From Arthrobacter sp. QXT-31 (GTDB taxonomy: Bacteria; Actinomycetota; Actinomycetes; Actinomycetales; Micrococcaceae): a DNA stretch of 64,000 nt. The notes beneath the pieces were generated by a model, which did no database searches, was not told the origin of the DNA, and saw only the letters and a list, made by a program, of their open reading frames with translations. Made by a program: the position numbers and the translations under genes. Position 1 is the first letter of the stretch. Each line of letters begins with the position of its first letter. Positions 1 to 8,438 of the stretch are shown in pieces. The stretch is from contig NZ_CP019304.1 in NCBI RefSeq assembly GCF_001969265.1, forward strand, positions 3,906,001-3,970,000. The letters run 5' to 3'.

Positions 1-378
1 GGGCTGCTGACCGCCGGCATCTTCCTCCGGCTCGTGCGCACCAACGTCATCGGCACCCTGGGCCGCGACTACATCGAGGCGGGGCGCTCGCGGGGTGTCA
101 GTGAATTCCGGCTGGTCACCAAACACGCCTACAAGCCGGCCCTGATCCCCATCATCACCGTCATGGGCCTGCAGATCGCCGTGCTGCTCGGCGGCGCCGT
201 GCTCACCGAGACCACCTTCGAGTGGAAAGGGCTGGGCTTCCAGCTGGCCAGCTACCTGACGGCCCGTGACTTTGTGGCGGTCCAGGGCATCGTGGTGCTC
301 CTGGCCGTGATTGTCGCCGTCACCAACTTCATCGTGGACATCGTGGCCGCGCTGATCGATCCCCGCGTGAGGTACTGA
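1..378 (+). CDS. Peptide ABC transporter permease, DppB type (5' truncated)
   Basis: Only the C-terminal 125 residues are in the window; the frame is open to base 1, so the start lies outside. This is the inner-membrane permease of a dipeptide/oligopeptide importer. The visible part holds the EAA cytoplasmic loop that docks the ATPase (around YIEAGRSRGVSEF, residues 23-35 of the visible part) and then two hydrophobic segments separated by FEWKGLGFQLASYLTARD, typical of the DppB/OppB C-terminus. It ends one base before the next permease, and the ATPase follows, so the three are one operon. Substrate cannot be told from sequence. Confidence 0.9.
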   Translation, partial: GLLTAGIFLRLVRTNVIGTLGRDYIEAGRSRGVSEFRLVTKHAYKPALIPIITVMGLQIAVLLGGAVLTETTFEWKGLGFQLASYLTARDFVAVQGIVVLLAVIVAVTNFIVDIVAALIDPRVRY

Positions 379-379
379 C

Positions 380-1402
380 ATGAGCACTGCAACTCCGGTG
401 GAAGCCACCGTGGACCGCAGGGCCCCGCTGTTCAAGCGGCTGCCCGTGATCTCCCACTTCAATAAGAGCGTCGGACTCCAGCGGGGCATGCTCGTCGTGG
501 GCCTCGTCCTGACCGGCACCTTCCTCCTGACCGCCATTTTCGCGCCGCTCCTTGCCCCCTACGGATACGCGCAGCTTTCCGACGCCGACGGCAGCTTCCC
601 CACCCAGCAGCCGCCCGGCGGAAAGCACCTGCTGGGCACCACGGTGGGCGGCTACGATGTCCTGTCCCGGGTCATCTGGGGCTCCCAGACCGCCATCCTC
701 GTGATCCTGGTGGCCGTGGTGCTGTCCATCTTCGCCGGCGTCATCCTCGGCCTGGTGAGCGGGTACCTCGGCGGCTGGCTCGACCGCGTGCTCGTTGTGG
801 TTGCTGACGCCGTTTACGCCTTCCCGTCACTGCTGGTGGCCATCGTCATGGCCATCGTGATCAGCGGCGGCGAGTCCAGCCTTTTTGGCGGCGTGCTTGC
901 CGCGGCGATCTCCATCACCGTGGTGTTCATTCCGCAGTACTTCAGGGTCATCAGGGCCGAGACCATCAGGCTGAAAGCGGAACCCTTCGTCGAATCGGCG
1001 AAGGTGGTGGGTGCCTCCAGCATCCGCATCATGGGCAGGCACATCTACCGGAACGCCACCCGCACCCTGCCCCTGATCTTCACCCTGAACGCGTCCGAGG
1101 CAATCCTCACCCTCGCGGGCCTGGGCTTCCTGGGATTCGGCATCGAGCCCTCGTCCGCCGCCGAATGGGGCTTCGACCTCAACAAGGCGCTGGCGGACAC
1201 CACGTCAGGCATCTGGTGGACCGGCGTGTTCCCGGGCCTCGCCATCGTCTGGACAGTCCTCGGCCTCACGCTGGTGGGGGAAAGCATCAACGACCTCAAT
1301 GACCCGCGCCTCCGCGGCCGGAAGCGTGCCGGCAAGAGGGGCGGACCGGCCTCAACCGCGGTGGCCGCGGCAGCCATTTCAGCAGATGGGAAAAGCTCAT
1401 GA
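380..1402 (+). CDS. Peptide ABC transporter permease, DppC type
   Basis: 340 residues, the usual length for DppC/OppC. An N-terminal cytoplasmic stretch is followed by a first membrane helix near residues 40-65, a periplasmic-type loop with GGKHLLGTTVGGYDVLSRV (the DppC hallmark), then five further helices. The EAA loop (FVESAKVVGASSIRIMGRH) is near residue 202-220. It is the second permease subunit of the importer, starting 1 nt after the DppB-like gene and overlapping the ATPase gene by 4 nt (ATGA), so translation is probably coupled. The C-terminal basic/alanine-rich tail is ordinary for this family in actinobacteria. Confidence 0.93.
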   Translation: MSTATPVEATVDRRAPLFKRLPVISHFNKSVGLQRGMLVVGLVLTGTFLLTAIFAPLLAPYGYAQLSDADGSFPTQQPPGGKHLLGTTVGGYDVLSRVIWGSQTAILVILVAVVLSIFAGVILGLVSGYLGGWLDRVLVVVADAVYAFPSLLVAIVMAIVISGGESSLFGGVLAAAISITVVFIPQYFRVIRAETIRLKAEPFVESAKVVGASSIRIMGRHIYRNATRTLPLIFTLNASEAILTLAGLGFLGFGIEPSSAAEWGFDLNKALADTTSGIWWTGVFPGLAIVWTVLGLTLVGESINDLNDPRLRGRKRAGKRGGPASTAVAAAAISADGKSS

Positions 1403-3114
1403 CCATCAACATCGGATCCGTTTCCGACCGGCACGCCGCCGGCACCGGACCGGTGCTGGACATCGACCATCTCAAGGTCACGTTCGCCACTGATGCCGGG
1501 GACGTCCACGCCGTCAAGGATGTGAGCCTTGAGGTCAAGGCCGGGGAGGTGCTCGCCATCGTTGGCGAGTCCGGCTCCGGCAAGACGGTGACTGCCAAGA
1601 CCATCCTGGGACTGCTGCCGGAAACCGCCATCAGCTCCGGCGCGGTGGTAATCAACGGCAGCAACGTCATCAGCGTCACCCCGGGCAGGCTCCGCCAGAT
1701 CCGGGGACGGGACGTGGCCATGGTCTTCCAGGAGCCGTCCACGGCACTGAATCCCGTGTTCACCGTCGGCTGGCAGATCGCCGAAGGGATCCTCGCCCAC
1801 GCGGGCCGGGGCGGCGGCAAGCGGGTCACCGCGAAGGAGGCCAAAGCCCGGGCCATCGAAGCCCTGCGCAAGGTAGGCATCCCGGACCCCGAAACCCGGG
1901 TCAACTACTACCCCCATCAGTTCTCCGGGGGCCAGAAGCAGCGCGTGGTCATCGCCGCCGCACTCGCCCTGAACCCCGGGCTGATCGTGGCGGACGAACC
2001 CACCACCGCCCTGGACGTCACCGTGCAGGCGGAGATCCTGGAGCTCCTGCGGGACCTGAGGGACAAATACGGGACGTCCATTGTGCTGATCACGCACAAC
2101 ATGGGTGTGGTGGCAGACCTCGCCGACCGCGTCGTGGTGATGTACCAGGGCGACGTCGTCGAGGAGGCCGCGGCGCAGTCCCTCTTCGCCGAGCCGCGGC
2201 AGGACTACACCCGGAAGCTGCTGGCCGCCGTGCCGCACCTTGGCCGGCATTCGGCGTCGGAAGGGATGACCGAGCGGGCGCACCAGGACGGCAGGGTGCT
2301 GGTGCAGGCGAAGGGCCTCACCATCGAATATCCCGGCAGGCTGGGCAGCCCCGCCTTCAAGGCAGTGGACGGCGTCAGCTTCACGGTGTCCGAGGGCGAG
2401 GTGTTCGGACTCGTCGGTGAATCGGGCTCGGGGAAGACGACCATCGGCCGGGCCATCGCCGGCCTGAACCGGACCACCGGCGGAAGCCTGAACGTGCTGG
2501 GCTACGAGATGCTGAACTTCAGGGAGCGGAGTTTCAAGCCGCTCCGGAAGGAGATCGGGTTCGTCTTCCAGGACCCGGCGGCGTCCTTCAACCCGCAGCT
2601 GACCATCGGTGAGTGCATCGCCGAGCCGCTGGTCATCCACACCAACCCTTCACCGGCCCAGGCGCGCAAGCGCGTTGGTGAGCTGCTGGAATCAGTCCAG
2701 TTGCCGGCGTCGTACGCTGACCGCTTTCCGCATGAGCTCAGCGGCGGGCAGCGCCAGCGGGCGTCCCTGGCACGCGCACTGATCCTGAACCCGAAGCTGC
2801 TCATCGCCGATGAGCCGACGTCGGCGCTGGATGTTTCGGTGCAGGCGAAGGTCCTGGAGCTCTTCCGGGAAATCCAGCAGGAGTTCGGTTTTGCGGCGCT
2901 CTTCATCAGCCACGACCTTGCGGTGGTGGACATGCTGTCGCACTGGGTGGGCGTGCTGTACAAGGGCCGGCTCGTTGAGCAGGGGATCGGCCATCAGGTC
3001 ATGGGTGCTCCGCAGCACGACTACACGAAGCGCCTGATCGCCTCGCTGCCTGTGCCGGATCCTGCCGAACAGGCCAGGCGCCGGGCGGACCACCGCGCCC
3101 TGCTGGGCATCTAG
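1399..3114 (+). CDS. Peptide ABC transporter double ATPase (DppD-DppF fusion)
   Basis: 571 residues containing two complete nucleotide-binding domains in tandem, equivalent to DppD plus DppF. NBD1: Walker A GESGSGKT near residue 55, signature SGGQKQR near 175, Walker B LIVADEPTT near 195. NBD2: Walker A GESGSGKTT near 339, signature LSGGQRQR near 447, Walker B LLIADEPTS near 468. Each NBD ends in the oligopeptide-importer extension (for example DYTRKLLAAVPHL and DYTKRLIASLPVP). It energises the two permeases upstream, with which it forms an operon (ATGA overlap). Fused dual ATPases are common in actinobacterial peptide importers. No solute-binding protein is seen; it probably lies left of the window. 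Confidence 0.95.
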   Translation: MTINIGSVSDRHAAGTGPVLDIDHLKVTFATDAGDVHAVKDVSLEVKAGEVLAIVGESGSGKTVTAKTILGLLPETAISSGAVVINGSNVISVTPGRLRQIRGRDVAMVFQEPSTALNPVFTVGWQIAEGILAHAGRGGGKRVTAKEAKARAIEALRKVGIPDPETRVNYYPHQFSGGQKQRVVIAAALALNPGLIVADEPTTALDVTVQAEILELLRDLRDKYGTSIVLITHNMGVVADLADRVVVMYQGDVVEEAAAQSLFAEPRQDYTRKLLAAVPHLGRHSASEGMTERAHQDGRVLVQAKGLTIEYPGRLGSPAFKAVDGVSFTVSEGEVFGLVGESGSGKTTIGRAIAGLNRTTGGSLNVLGYEMLNFRERSFKPLRKEIGFVFQDPAASFNPQLTIGECIAEPLVIHTNPSPAQARKRVGELLESVQLPASYADRFPHELSGGQRQRASLARALILNPKLLIADEPTSALDVSVQAKVLELFREIQQEFGFAALFISHDLAVVDMLSHWVGVLYKGRLVEQGIGHQVMGAPQHDYTKRLIASLPVPDPAEQARRRADHRALLGI

Positions 3115-3121
3115 CACTTGC

Positions 3122-3148
3122 GTCCCCGTCCTCCCTGAGGGCGGGGAC
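3122..3148. terminator. Bidirectional hairpin terminator
   Basis: A 12-bp stem (one G-U pair) with a CCT loop: arms 3122-3133 and 3137-3148. It lies between two convergent stop codons (3114 and 3167), the expected site for a shared terminator. There is no long T tract, as is usual in high-GC actinobacteria. Confidence 0.7.
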
Positions 3149-3166
3149 GACTGTCTGTCCGCAGTC

Positions 3167-3829
3167 CTAGCCGGAGACAACCTTAATGTTGAACAGGCGG
3201 TCACCCTGCTGCAGGAAAATCCGCAGCCACAGCGGCAGCCACATCTCCATCCCGCGCGCCGCGTCGAGCCCGCCCAGATCCCGGATGTGTTCGGGCCGCC
3301 AGCCGAATTCACGCAGGAGGCCGGCCACCACGTCCTTTGCTTCGGCGTCGTCCCCGGCGATGAACACGTCGTGGTCCCCGCCCGCTAACCGGTCCGGTGC
3401 CACCATGACATCGGCGCGCATGGTGTTCAGGGCCTTCACCACCCGGGCGGTGGGAAATGCCCGCTGGATGGTCTCGGCGAGGCTGTCGGTGTTCGAGATG
3501 GCGAGCGACGGCGGGAAGCCGGCGGTATGGTCCAGCGGGTTGGCCACATCGATCAGCACCTTGCCGGCGAGGTTTTTCGTGCTGGCAGCAGCCAGCACCT
3601 CCAGCGAAACAGTGCCGGGAGTTGCGTTGATGACCACCTCGCCCTCCGCGGCGGCATCGAAGAAGGTCCCGGCCCTGGCCCGCGGCCCTGCTCCCGCTGC
3701 CCAGCCCACGGCCGCCTCGTTGGTGGCGCTCCGCGACCCCATAACGACGTCGTGCCCGGACTCCACGAGTTTCCCCGCCAGGGTCCTGCCCACCACGCCG
3801 GTACCAAGAACTGCGATCTTCACGTGCAT
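3167..3829 (-). CDS. NADPH-dependent F420 reductase-like oxidoreductase
   Basis: 220 residues with an N-terminal Rossmann fold: KIAVLGTGVVGRTLAGKL carries GxGxxG near residues 9-14, followed by GSRS after the second strand, a NADP-type phosphate-binding pattern. The family (Pfam F420_oxidored) moves hydride between NADPH and coenzyme F420 or reduces related substrates. Features shared with the family are VVINATPG, LIDVANPLD and the C-terminal DLGGLDAARGMEMWLPLW. The gene is monocistronic and convergent with the peptide transporter. Many bacterial members have no proven F420 activity, so the true electron carrier is open. A shift two codons in (ATG 3829 versus the following codons) would not change the fold. 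Confidence 0.8.
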   Translation of the reverse strand: MHVKIAVLGTGVVGRTLAGKLVESGHDVVMGSRSATNEAAVGWAAGAGPRARAGTFFDAAAEGEVVINATPGTVSLEVLAAASTKNLAGKVLIDVANPLDHTAGFPPSLAISNTDSLAETIQRAFPTARVVKALNTMRADVMVAPDRLAGGDHDVFIAGDDAEAKDVVAGLLREFGWRPEHIRDLGGLDAARGMEMWLPLWLRIFLQQGDRLFNIKVVSG

Positions 3830-3907
3830 CCTCCCTCATCGGTATCTGCGATCACTTCCATTCTCTGCCCGCATCCTTAACACGGGCAGAGACTCCGGCG
3901 GTGCCCA

Positions 3908-3913
3908 TAGACT
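3908..3913 (+). promoter_or_regulatory. Putative -10 element of the chorismate mutase gene
   Basis: TAGACT fits the actinobacterial -10 pattern TANNNT and ends 6 nt before the ATG at 3920, so the transcript would start at or next to the start codon (leaderless). No good -35 hexamer is visible. The GGAAG between it and the ATG is too close to serve as a ribosome binding site. Confidence 0.4.
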
Positions 3914-3919
3914 GGAAGC

Positions 3920-4330
3920 ATGACCGAGCTAAACCATGATCTGCCTGACACCGACTCCTACGACCCTGCCGCCAGCTCGTTGGCCGGGCATGTGGATCCT
4001 GCGGTGATGGCGGAACTGCTGTCAATCCGGTCGAGCATCGACAACATCGATGCGACCCTGGTCTACCTCCTGGCCGAGCGGTTCAAGGCGACCCAGAAGG
4101 TGGGCTTCCTCAAGGCTGCCCACCGTCTTCCGGCGGGGGACCCCGGTCGCGAAACGGCGCAGATTGCACGCCTGCGCCGGCTCGCCGAGGATGCCCAGCT
4201 GGACCCCGCGTTCGCGGAGAAGTTCCTGAACTTCATCATCGGCGAGGTGATCCGCCACCACGAGGCGATCGCCGAGGACCACAACGCCACCGGCGGAACG
4301 GCCAGCCCGTCCGCACCCCTTACCGCCTAA
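3920..4330 (+). CDS. Chorismate mutase, AroQ type
   Basis: 136 residues with one AroQ-class all-helical domain (about residues 35-125). It converts chorismate to prephenate for phenylalanine and tyrosine synthesis. Seen: the helix-1 pattern RSSIDNIDATLVYLLAERF with its active-site Arg, a following Lys in KATQKVGFLK, and the helix-2/3 region RLRRLAEDAQLDPAFAEKFL with E/H residues at the end. The first 30 residues are an acidic, poorly conserved leader. The MetE-like gene begins 4 nt after its stop, so the two are probably co-transcribed. It is monofunctional, with no prephenate dehydratase or dehydrogenase domain. Confidence 0.9.
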   Translation: MTELNHDLPDTDSYDPAASSLAGHVDPAVMAELLSIRSSIDNIDATLVYLLAERFKATQKVGFLKAAHRLPAGDPGRETAQIARLRRLAEDAQLDPAFAEKFLNFIIGEVIRHHEAIAEDHNATGGTASPSAPLTA

Positions 4331-4333
4331 GCC

Positions 4334-5371
4334 GTGCCGGACGCAGACCTCCAGCGGCCCGCCCAGGTAACTGCCACCGCACTGGGACCGTGGCCGGGCC
4401 AGGACCCGGTGGAAGCCACCCGCATCATCCGGGGCGAGCTCGGCAGCCCGCACCTGCCTTTTTTGGCCGAACTGCCCGATCGCGGCGTCGGCGCTGACGC
4501 CATTGGCCGCACCGCATCGCTCCTGGTGGACCTGGCAGTGGATGTCCAGCCGCACGGCTGGCGGATCGTTGACCGGCCCGGGCGGGACCTGGTGCGGGCC
4601 AGGTCAGCCCTGTCCACCGACATCAACGTCCTGGCCGACATCGCCGGCGAAGAGGACACTACCGCTGACGAACTGAAGATCCAGCTGCGCGGCCCCCTGA
4701 GCCTGGCCGCCGGACTGCATCTGCACAACGGCGAGCGCGCGCTGATCGACTACGGCGCCCGCCGCGACATCGCCGCCTCCCTCGCCGCGGGCGTCGGTGC
4801 ACACCTGGCCAAGGTGTCCGCCGCCGTTCCCGGGGCCAGGCTCGTGGTGCAGCTCGACGAACCGGACATAGCCCCGGTGCTCGCCGGCACCATTCCCACC
4901 TCCAGCGGCTACCGGACGCTGCGCTCCGTCCCGGGACAGGAGGTGACGGAGCTCTGGCGCGTGGTGATCGGGGCCCTCCGGGAGGCAGGCGCGGCGGAGG
5001 TGGCCGTGGCGGTGCCGGAAATCGAGGCGCCGTTCGAAAGAATTATCACTGCCGGTGCGGATGCCATCGCCGTTCCGCTGCGGGCCCTGACTACCCGGCA
5101 GTGGGAGCAGCTCGCGGGGGCGGTCGAAGCCGGCAAGCGGCTGTGGGCAGGGGCGCTGCAGTCCGACGGGCCGGGCGTGCCGAAGGCGTCCGAAGTTGTT
5201 GAGGCTGTCCGGCGTCCGTGGCAGCAGCTGGGACTGCCCCTGGCGGCGCTCGGCACGGTGCGGGTCACGCCGTCGGGCGGCCTGGAAAGGCAGTCGCCGG
5301 CCGCCGCGACGGAGGTCCTGACCCGCCTCACCCAGGTTGCCGACGGCCTCAACCAGCTGGCGCTGGGCTAG
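4334..5371 (+). CDS. MetE-like (cobalamin-independent methionine synthase fold) protein without cysteines
   Basis: 345 residues, GTG start 4 nt after the chorismate mutase stop. It resembles the actinobacterial short proteins annotated as methionine synthase, i.e. the C-terminal catalytic barrel of MetE / UROD-like fold. Matching stretches are IRGELGSPHLPFLAELPDRG near residue 31, LKIQLRGPLSLAAGL near 114 and LVVQLDEPDIAPVL near 172. Oddly, the whole protein contains no cysteine, so it cannot carry the His-Cys-Cys zinc site that activates homocysteine in true MetE. Role is therefore uncertain; methionine synthesis is a family-name inference only. It ends 11 nt from the convergent DUF4166 gene. 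Confidence 0.7.
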   Translation: MPDADLQRPAQVTATALGPWPGQDPVEATRIIRGELGSPHLPFLAELPDRGVGADAIGRTASLLVDLAVDVQPHGWRIVDRPGRDLVRARSALSTDINVLADIAGEEDTTADELKIQLRGPLSLAAGLHLHNGERALIDYGARRDIAASLAAGVGAHLAKVSAAVPGARLVVQLDEPDIAPVLAGTIPTSSGYRTLRSVPGQEVTELWRVVIGALREAGAAEVAVAVPEIEAPFERIITAGADAIAVPLRALTTRQWEQLAGAVEAGKRLWAGALQSDGPGVPKASEVVEAVRRPWQQLGLPLAALGTVRVTPSGGLERQSPAAATEVLTRLTQVADGLNQLALG

Positions 5372-5381
5372 CCCGGTTCAC

Positions 5382-6104
5382 TCAGCTTCGCCGCTCCCAG
5401 CGGTCCGGCCTGGCGTACGCCGGAAGGAACCCCGCAGAGGAAGTACCCGGTGGATAGGGTTCCAGCCGGTAGTCGAAGTGGCCCGCATAGACCAGGACAA
5501 GGCCGAGCTGCGGCTGGATCACCTTCACCTGGATCCTGTGCCCTCCTGCTTCCCCCGCGGCCGGGTCCCACCACTGCTCCGCATAGGCCTTGGCGTCCAG
5601 GGCCGCCGGCAGCGGCAGCCGGAGCGGGCCCAGGAACAGCCGCGAGACTTCTGAGACCCCGCGCAGCCGGCCCTCAGCGGTCACGCCAAGGTTCAGGTCG
5701 GTGACCAGCCGGCGGTACCGGCCCACGTAGTCCACAAGGCGTGAGCGGCCGCCGGCGCCACCGGCTTCAACACTCGTGGTGTCCTGGAAGATCCTGGTCC
5801 TGGCGGGGAAGAAAATCTCCCGCCGGGCGGTCAGACTGGAACGGCCGAAGGGATCGAGGTGTGCGTGGTTTTCGATCCGGAACGGCACGCTCTCGCCGTA
5901 TTCCGGAAAGAAGGCCTGCTCTCCGGCGGTCAGCCGAAGTACGGGCCGCAGCCACCGCTGCCGGCAGCCCACCACCTCGAAAACGCCTTCGCCGACGCCA
6001 AAGCTGCCGGACCCCGGGGCCAGCGAAAAGTACTCCTGCAGTTCGGGCTGCAGCCGGCGGAAGTCAGCGCCAAGGGCCTGCCGGTAGATAGGGGTATCCA
6101 TCAC
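5382..6104 (-). CDS. DUF4166 domain protein
   Basis: 240 residues; the body from PIYRQALGADFRRLQPELQ to the C-terminus matches the DUF4166 family, whose function is unknown. Visible pattern: an N-terminal YFSL-GSG-FGVG region, a central IENHAHLDPFGRSSLTARR block with His and Asp residues, and a beta-rich C-terminal half ending in HFDYRLEPYPP. No signal peptide or membrane segment. Its ATG overlaps the DUF58 stop by 4 nt, placing it as the last gene of the leftward MoxR/DUF58 operon. DUF4166 is not a standard member of that operon type, so its link may be lineage-specific. Confidence 0.75.
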   Translation of the reverse strand: MMDTPIYRQALGADFRRLQPELQEYFSLAPGSGSFGVGEGVFEVVGCRQRWLRPVLRLTAGEQAFFPEYGESVPFRIENHAHLDPFGRSSLTARREIFFPARTRIFQDTTSVEAGGAGGRSRLVDYVGRYRRLVTDLNLGVTAEGRLRGVSEVSRLFLGPLRLPLPAALDAKAYAEQWWDPAAGEAGGHRIQVKVIQPQLGLVLVYAGHFDYRLEPYPPGTSSAGFLPAYARPDRWERRS

Positions 6105-7393
6105 AGCCGTCCCGCCGCCTTCAGCCGTATATAGGCATCGGCCAACGCCGGGGGCAGCTGGTGCGGTTCCGCGTCAACCACCTCGACGCCGAACTGGCGC
6201 AGCTGGGCGGTCACGGCCTCCCGCTCGAGCAGGGCGCGCTCCGCGGCTGCCGCACGGAACACCTTGGCCGCCGTCGTCCTGTCCTGGAGCATCTCCCCAA
6301 GGAGGGGGTCGCGGACCGACGCCACCACCACCACGTGCTGCTGGGCCAGGCGCGCCGCCATCGGAATGAGCCCTTCCTCGGGTGCGCCGCTGTCCAGCGA
6401 GGTCAGCAGGACCACCAGCGAGCGGTGCGCCGACACCGCACGGACCTGCGCGGGCACCTGTGCCCAGTCCAGCTCGATGAGTTCTGCCTGCAGGGGCGCC
6501 GCGGCCTGAACAAGCTGTCCCAGCAGGTTGCCGCCCGCCGTGGTGCCCGCTCGGGCGCGCATCCTCCGGTCGAACGCGAAGAAGTCCACGCGGTCACCGC
6601 CGCGCTCGGCGAGGACACCCAGCAGCAGTGCGGCCTCGATGCCGGTGTCCAGCCGGGGTTCGTCGTTCACGCGCGCGGCGGCGGTGCGCGAGGTGTCCAG
6701 CATGATCACCACCCGCCGGTCCCGTTCCGGACGCCAGGTGCGCACCACGACGGCGGACCGTCTCGCCGTTGCGCGCCAGTCGATGGAGCGCACGTCATCG
6801 CCCCGGACATAATCGCGCAGCGAATCGAACTCGGTTCCGGCGCCGCGGATCTGCACCGCGGCCTTGCCGTCGAGCTCCCGCAGCCGGCGCAGTTTTGACG
6901 GCAGGTGCCGCCGGGAGTTGAAAGGCGGCATCACCCGCAGTGATCCGGCGGCGTGGACCGTTTTCTGCCGGGCGGCCAGCCGGAGCGGGCCAAAGGAGCG
7001 GACGGTGATGTGGGGCGCACTGAGGTCACCCCGCCGGACCGGCCTGAGCCTGACATTCAGGCGGCGTCTTTCACCCGCCGGAACCTCTGCCTCCTGCACC
7101 GGGTTTTCCGCCCCGGCGGAGGGCTGCCACGCATCACGCACCACAGCACGGAGCCGGCGCGGGCCGCTGTTGCGAACCGTCAGCACGGCGTCCGCAACGC
7201 CCCCGAGCGTGACGTTGGCCGGCGCCGACCTGTCCACGGAAACCTGCTGCAGTGCCGCAGCCAGCAGCACGTCCAGCACGGCCAGCGCGCCCAGGACCAG
7301 GAGCACGCCAAGCACGGTCAACCAGCCGGGAAAGAGGAGCACAGGAACCAGCCCCGCTGCCGCGAGGAGAACCAAACGCCCGGAAATGGCCAC
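6101..7393 (-). CDS. DUF58 domain protein (MoxR-operon vWA-like)
   Basis: 430 residues. The GTG at 7393, 4 nt after the MoxR stop, is chosen because the protein then begins with two membrane helices (ISGRLVLLAAAGLVPVLLF and GVLLVLGALAVLDVLLAAAL), as DUF58 proteins do; the upstream in-frame ATG lies inside the MoxR gene. The DUF58 core is at FDSLRDYVRGDDVRSIDWRA near residue 205, followed by a vWA-like segment (VVIMLDTSR, with the MIDAS-like DxS only partly present). Known partners of MoxR ATPases in membrane-complex assembly; the exact client is unknown. Part of the 5382-11642 operon. Confidence 0.88.
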   Translation of the reverse strand: MAISGRLVLLAAAGLVPVLLFPGWLTVLGVLLVLGALAVLDVLLAAALQQVSVDRSAPANVTLGGVADAVLTVRNSGPRRLRAVVRDAWQPSAGAENPVQEAEVPAGERRRLNVRLRPVRRGDLSAPHITVRSFGPLRLAARQKTVHAAGSLRVMPPFNSRRHLPSKLRRLRELDGKAAVQIRGAGTEFDSLRDYVRGDDVRSIDWRATARRSAVVVRTWRPERDRRVVIMLDTSRTAAARVNDEPRLDTGIEAALLLGVLAERGGDRVDFFAFDRRMRARAGTTAGGNLLGQLVQAAAPLQAELIELDWAQVPAQVRAVSAHRSLVVLLTSLDSGAPEEGLIPMAARLAQQHVVVVASVRDPLLGEMLQDRTTAAKVFRAAAAERALLEREAVTAQLRQFGVEVVDAEPHQLPPALADAYIRLKAAGRL

Positions 7394-7397
7394 GGGA

Positions 7398-8438
7398 TCA
7401 GCGGGGGACCGGCACGGAGGCGAGGATGCTGCCCAGCACGTCGTCCACCTGGACACCGTCCATCAGGGCTTCCGGACGGAGCGCCACGCGGTGCCGCAGG
7501 CACGGCTGGGCCAGTGCCTTGACGTCATCCGGGGTGACAAAGCTCCGGCCGGACAGCCATGCCCAGGCCCGGGAGGTGTTCAGCAGCGCGGTGGCGCCAC
7601 GCGGCGAGACGCCAAGCTGGAAGGACGGGGCTGCACGCGTGGCCCGGACCAGGTCCACGATGTAGCCCTGCACCTCGGGCGCCACGTCGACGGCGGCCAC
7701 GGCCTGCCGCGCCCGCTCCAGTTCGTCGGCGCCCGCCACCGGGCGGACGCCGGCCCCGGCGAGGTCGCGGGGATCGAAGCCGGCAGCGTGCCTGCGGACC
7801 ACCTCGATTTCTGCGGCACGGTCAGGAAGGGGCATGGTCAGTTTGAGGAGGAAACGGTCCAGTTGGGCCTCGGGCAGCGGGTAGGTGCCCTCGTACTCGA
7901 TGGGGTTCTGCGTGGCCGCCACGATGAAAGGCGCCGGCAGCCGGCGCGATACCCCGTCCACGGAGACCTGGCGTTCCTCCATGGCTTCCAGCAGCGAGGC
8001 CTGGGTCTTGGGCGGCGTCCTGTTGATTTCGTCAGCCAGGAGGATGTTGGTGAAGACAGGGCCTTCACGGAAGCTGAATTCGGAATTGGCGGCATCGTAG
8101 ACGAGGGACCCCGTGACGTCGCCGGGCATCAGGTCCGGGGTGAACTGGACGCGCTTGGTGTCCAGGCTCAGGGCCGCGGACAGGGCACGGACCAGAAGGG
8201 TCTTGGCCACGCCGGGCACGCCTTCGAGCAGCACGTGTCCGCGCGACAGCAGCGCGATCAGCATGCCGGTGACGGTGGAATCCTGGCCCACAACTGCCTT
8301 CGCCACCTCATGCCGGACGTCAAGCAGTGCCTGCCGGACGGGGTCCGGGGAATGGCCTGCGCTGCGCGGGGCGGCCATGGTGCCCACCGGCGCCTCGCCG
8401 TAGGTGCCCTGCTGCTGGCCGTTTGGCTGCTGGCTCAT
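7398..8438 (-). CDS. MoxR-family AAA+ ATPase
   Basis: 346 residues from the ATG at 8438, which overlaps the DUF4350 stop by 4 nt; a longer in-frame reading upstream is shadow coding inside DUF4350. Walker A is the MoxR variant GVPGVAKTLL (AKT instead of GKT), Walker B is ILLADEINRTPPKTQ, and sensor-1 FIVAATQNP follows. The C-terminal lid includes GASPRGATALL-type residues (VSPRGATALLNTSRAWA). MoxR proteins are chaperone-like ATPases acting on DUF58/vWA and membrane partners encoded beside them, as here. The N-terminal 25 residues are Gln/Gly-rich linker. Confidence 0.93.
   Translation of the reverse strand: MSQQPNGQQQGTYGEAPVGTMAAPRSAGHSPDPVRQALLDVRHEVAKAVVGQDSTVTGMLIALLSRGHVLLEGVPGVAKTLLVRALSAALSLDTKRVQFTPDLMPGDVTGSLVYDAANSEFSFREGPVFTNILLADEINRTPPKTQASLLEAMEERQVSVDGVSRRLPAPFIVAATQNPIEYEGTYPLPEAQLDRFLLKLTMPLPDRAAEIEVVRRHAAGFDPRDLAGAGVRPVAGADELERARQAVAAVDVAPEVQGYIVDLVRATRAAPSFQLGVSPRGATALLNTSRAWAWLSGRSFVTPDDVKALAQPCLRHRVALRPEALMDGVQVDDVLGSILASVPVPR

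Noticed and set aside
1045..2640. 531-codon antisense frame over the peptide ABC ATPase
   Set aside because: Shadow frame; the sense gene has both complete NBDs and no independent start signal is seen.
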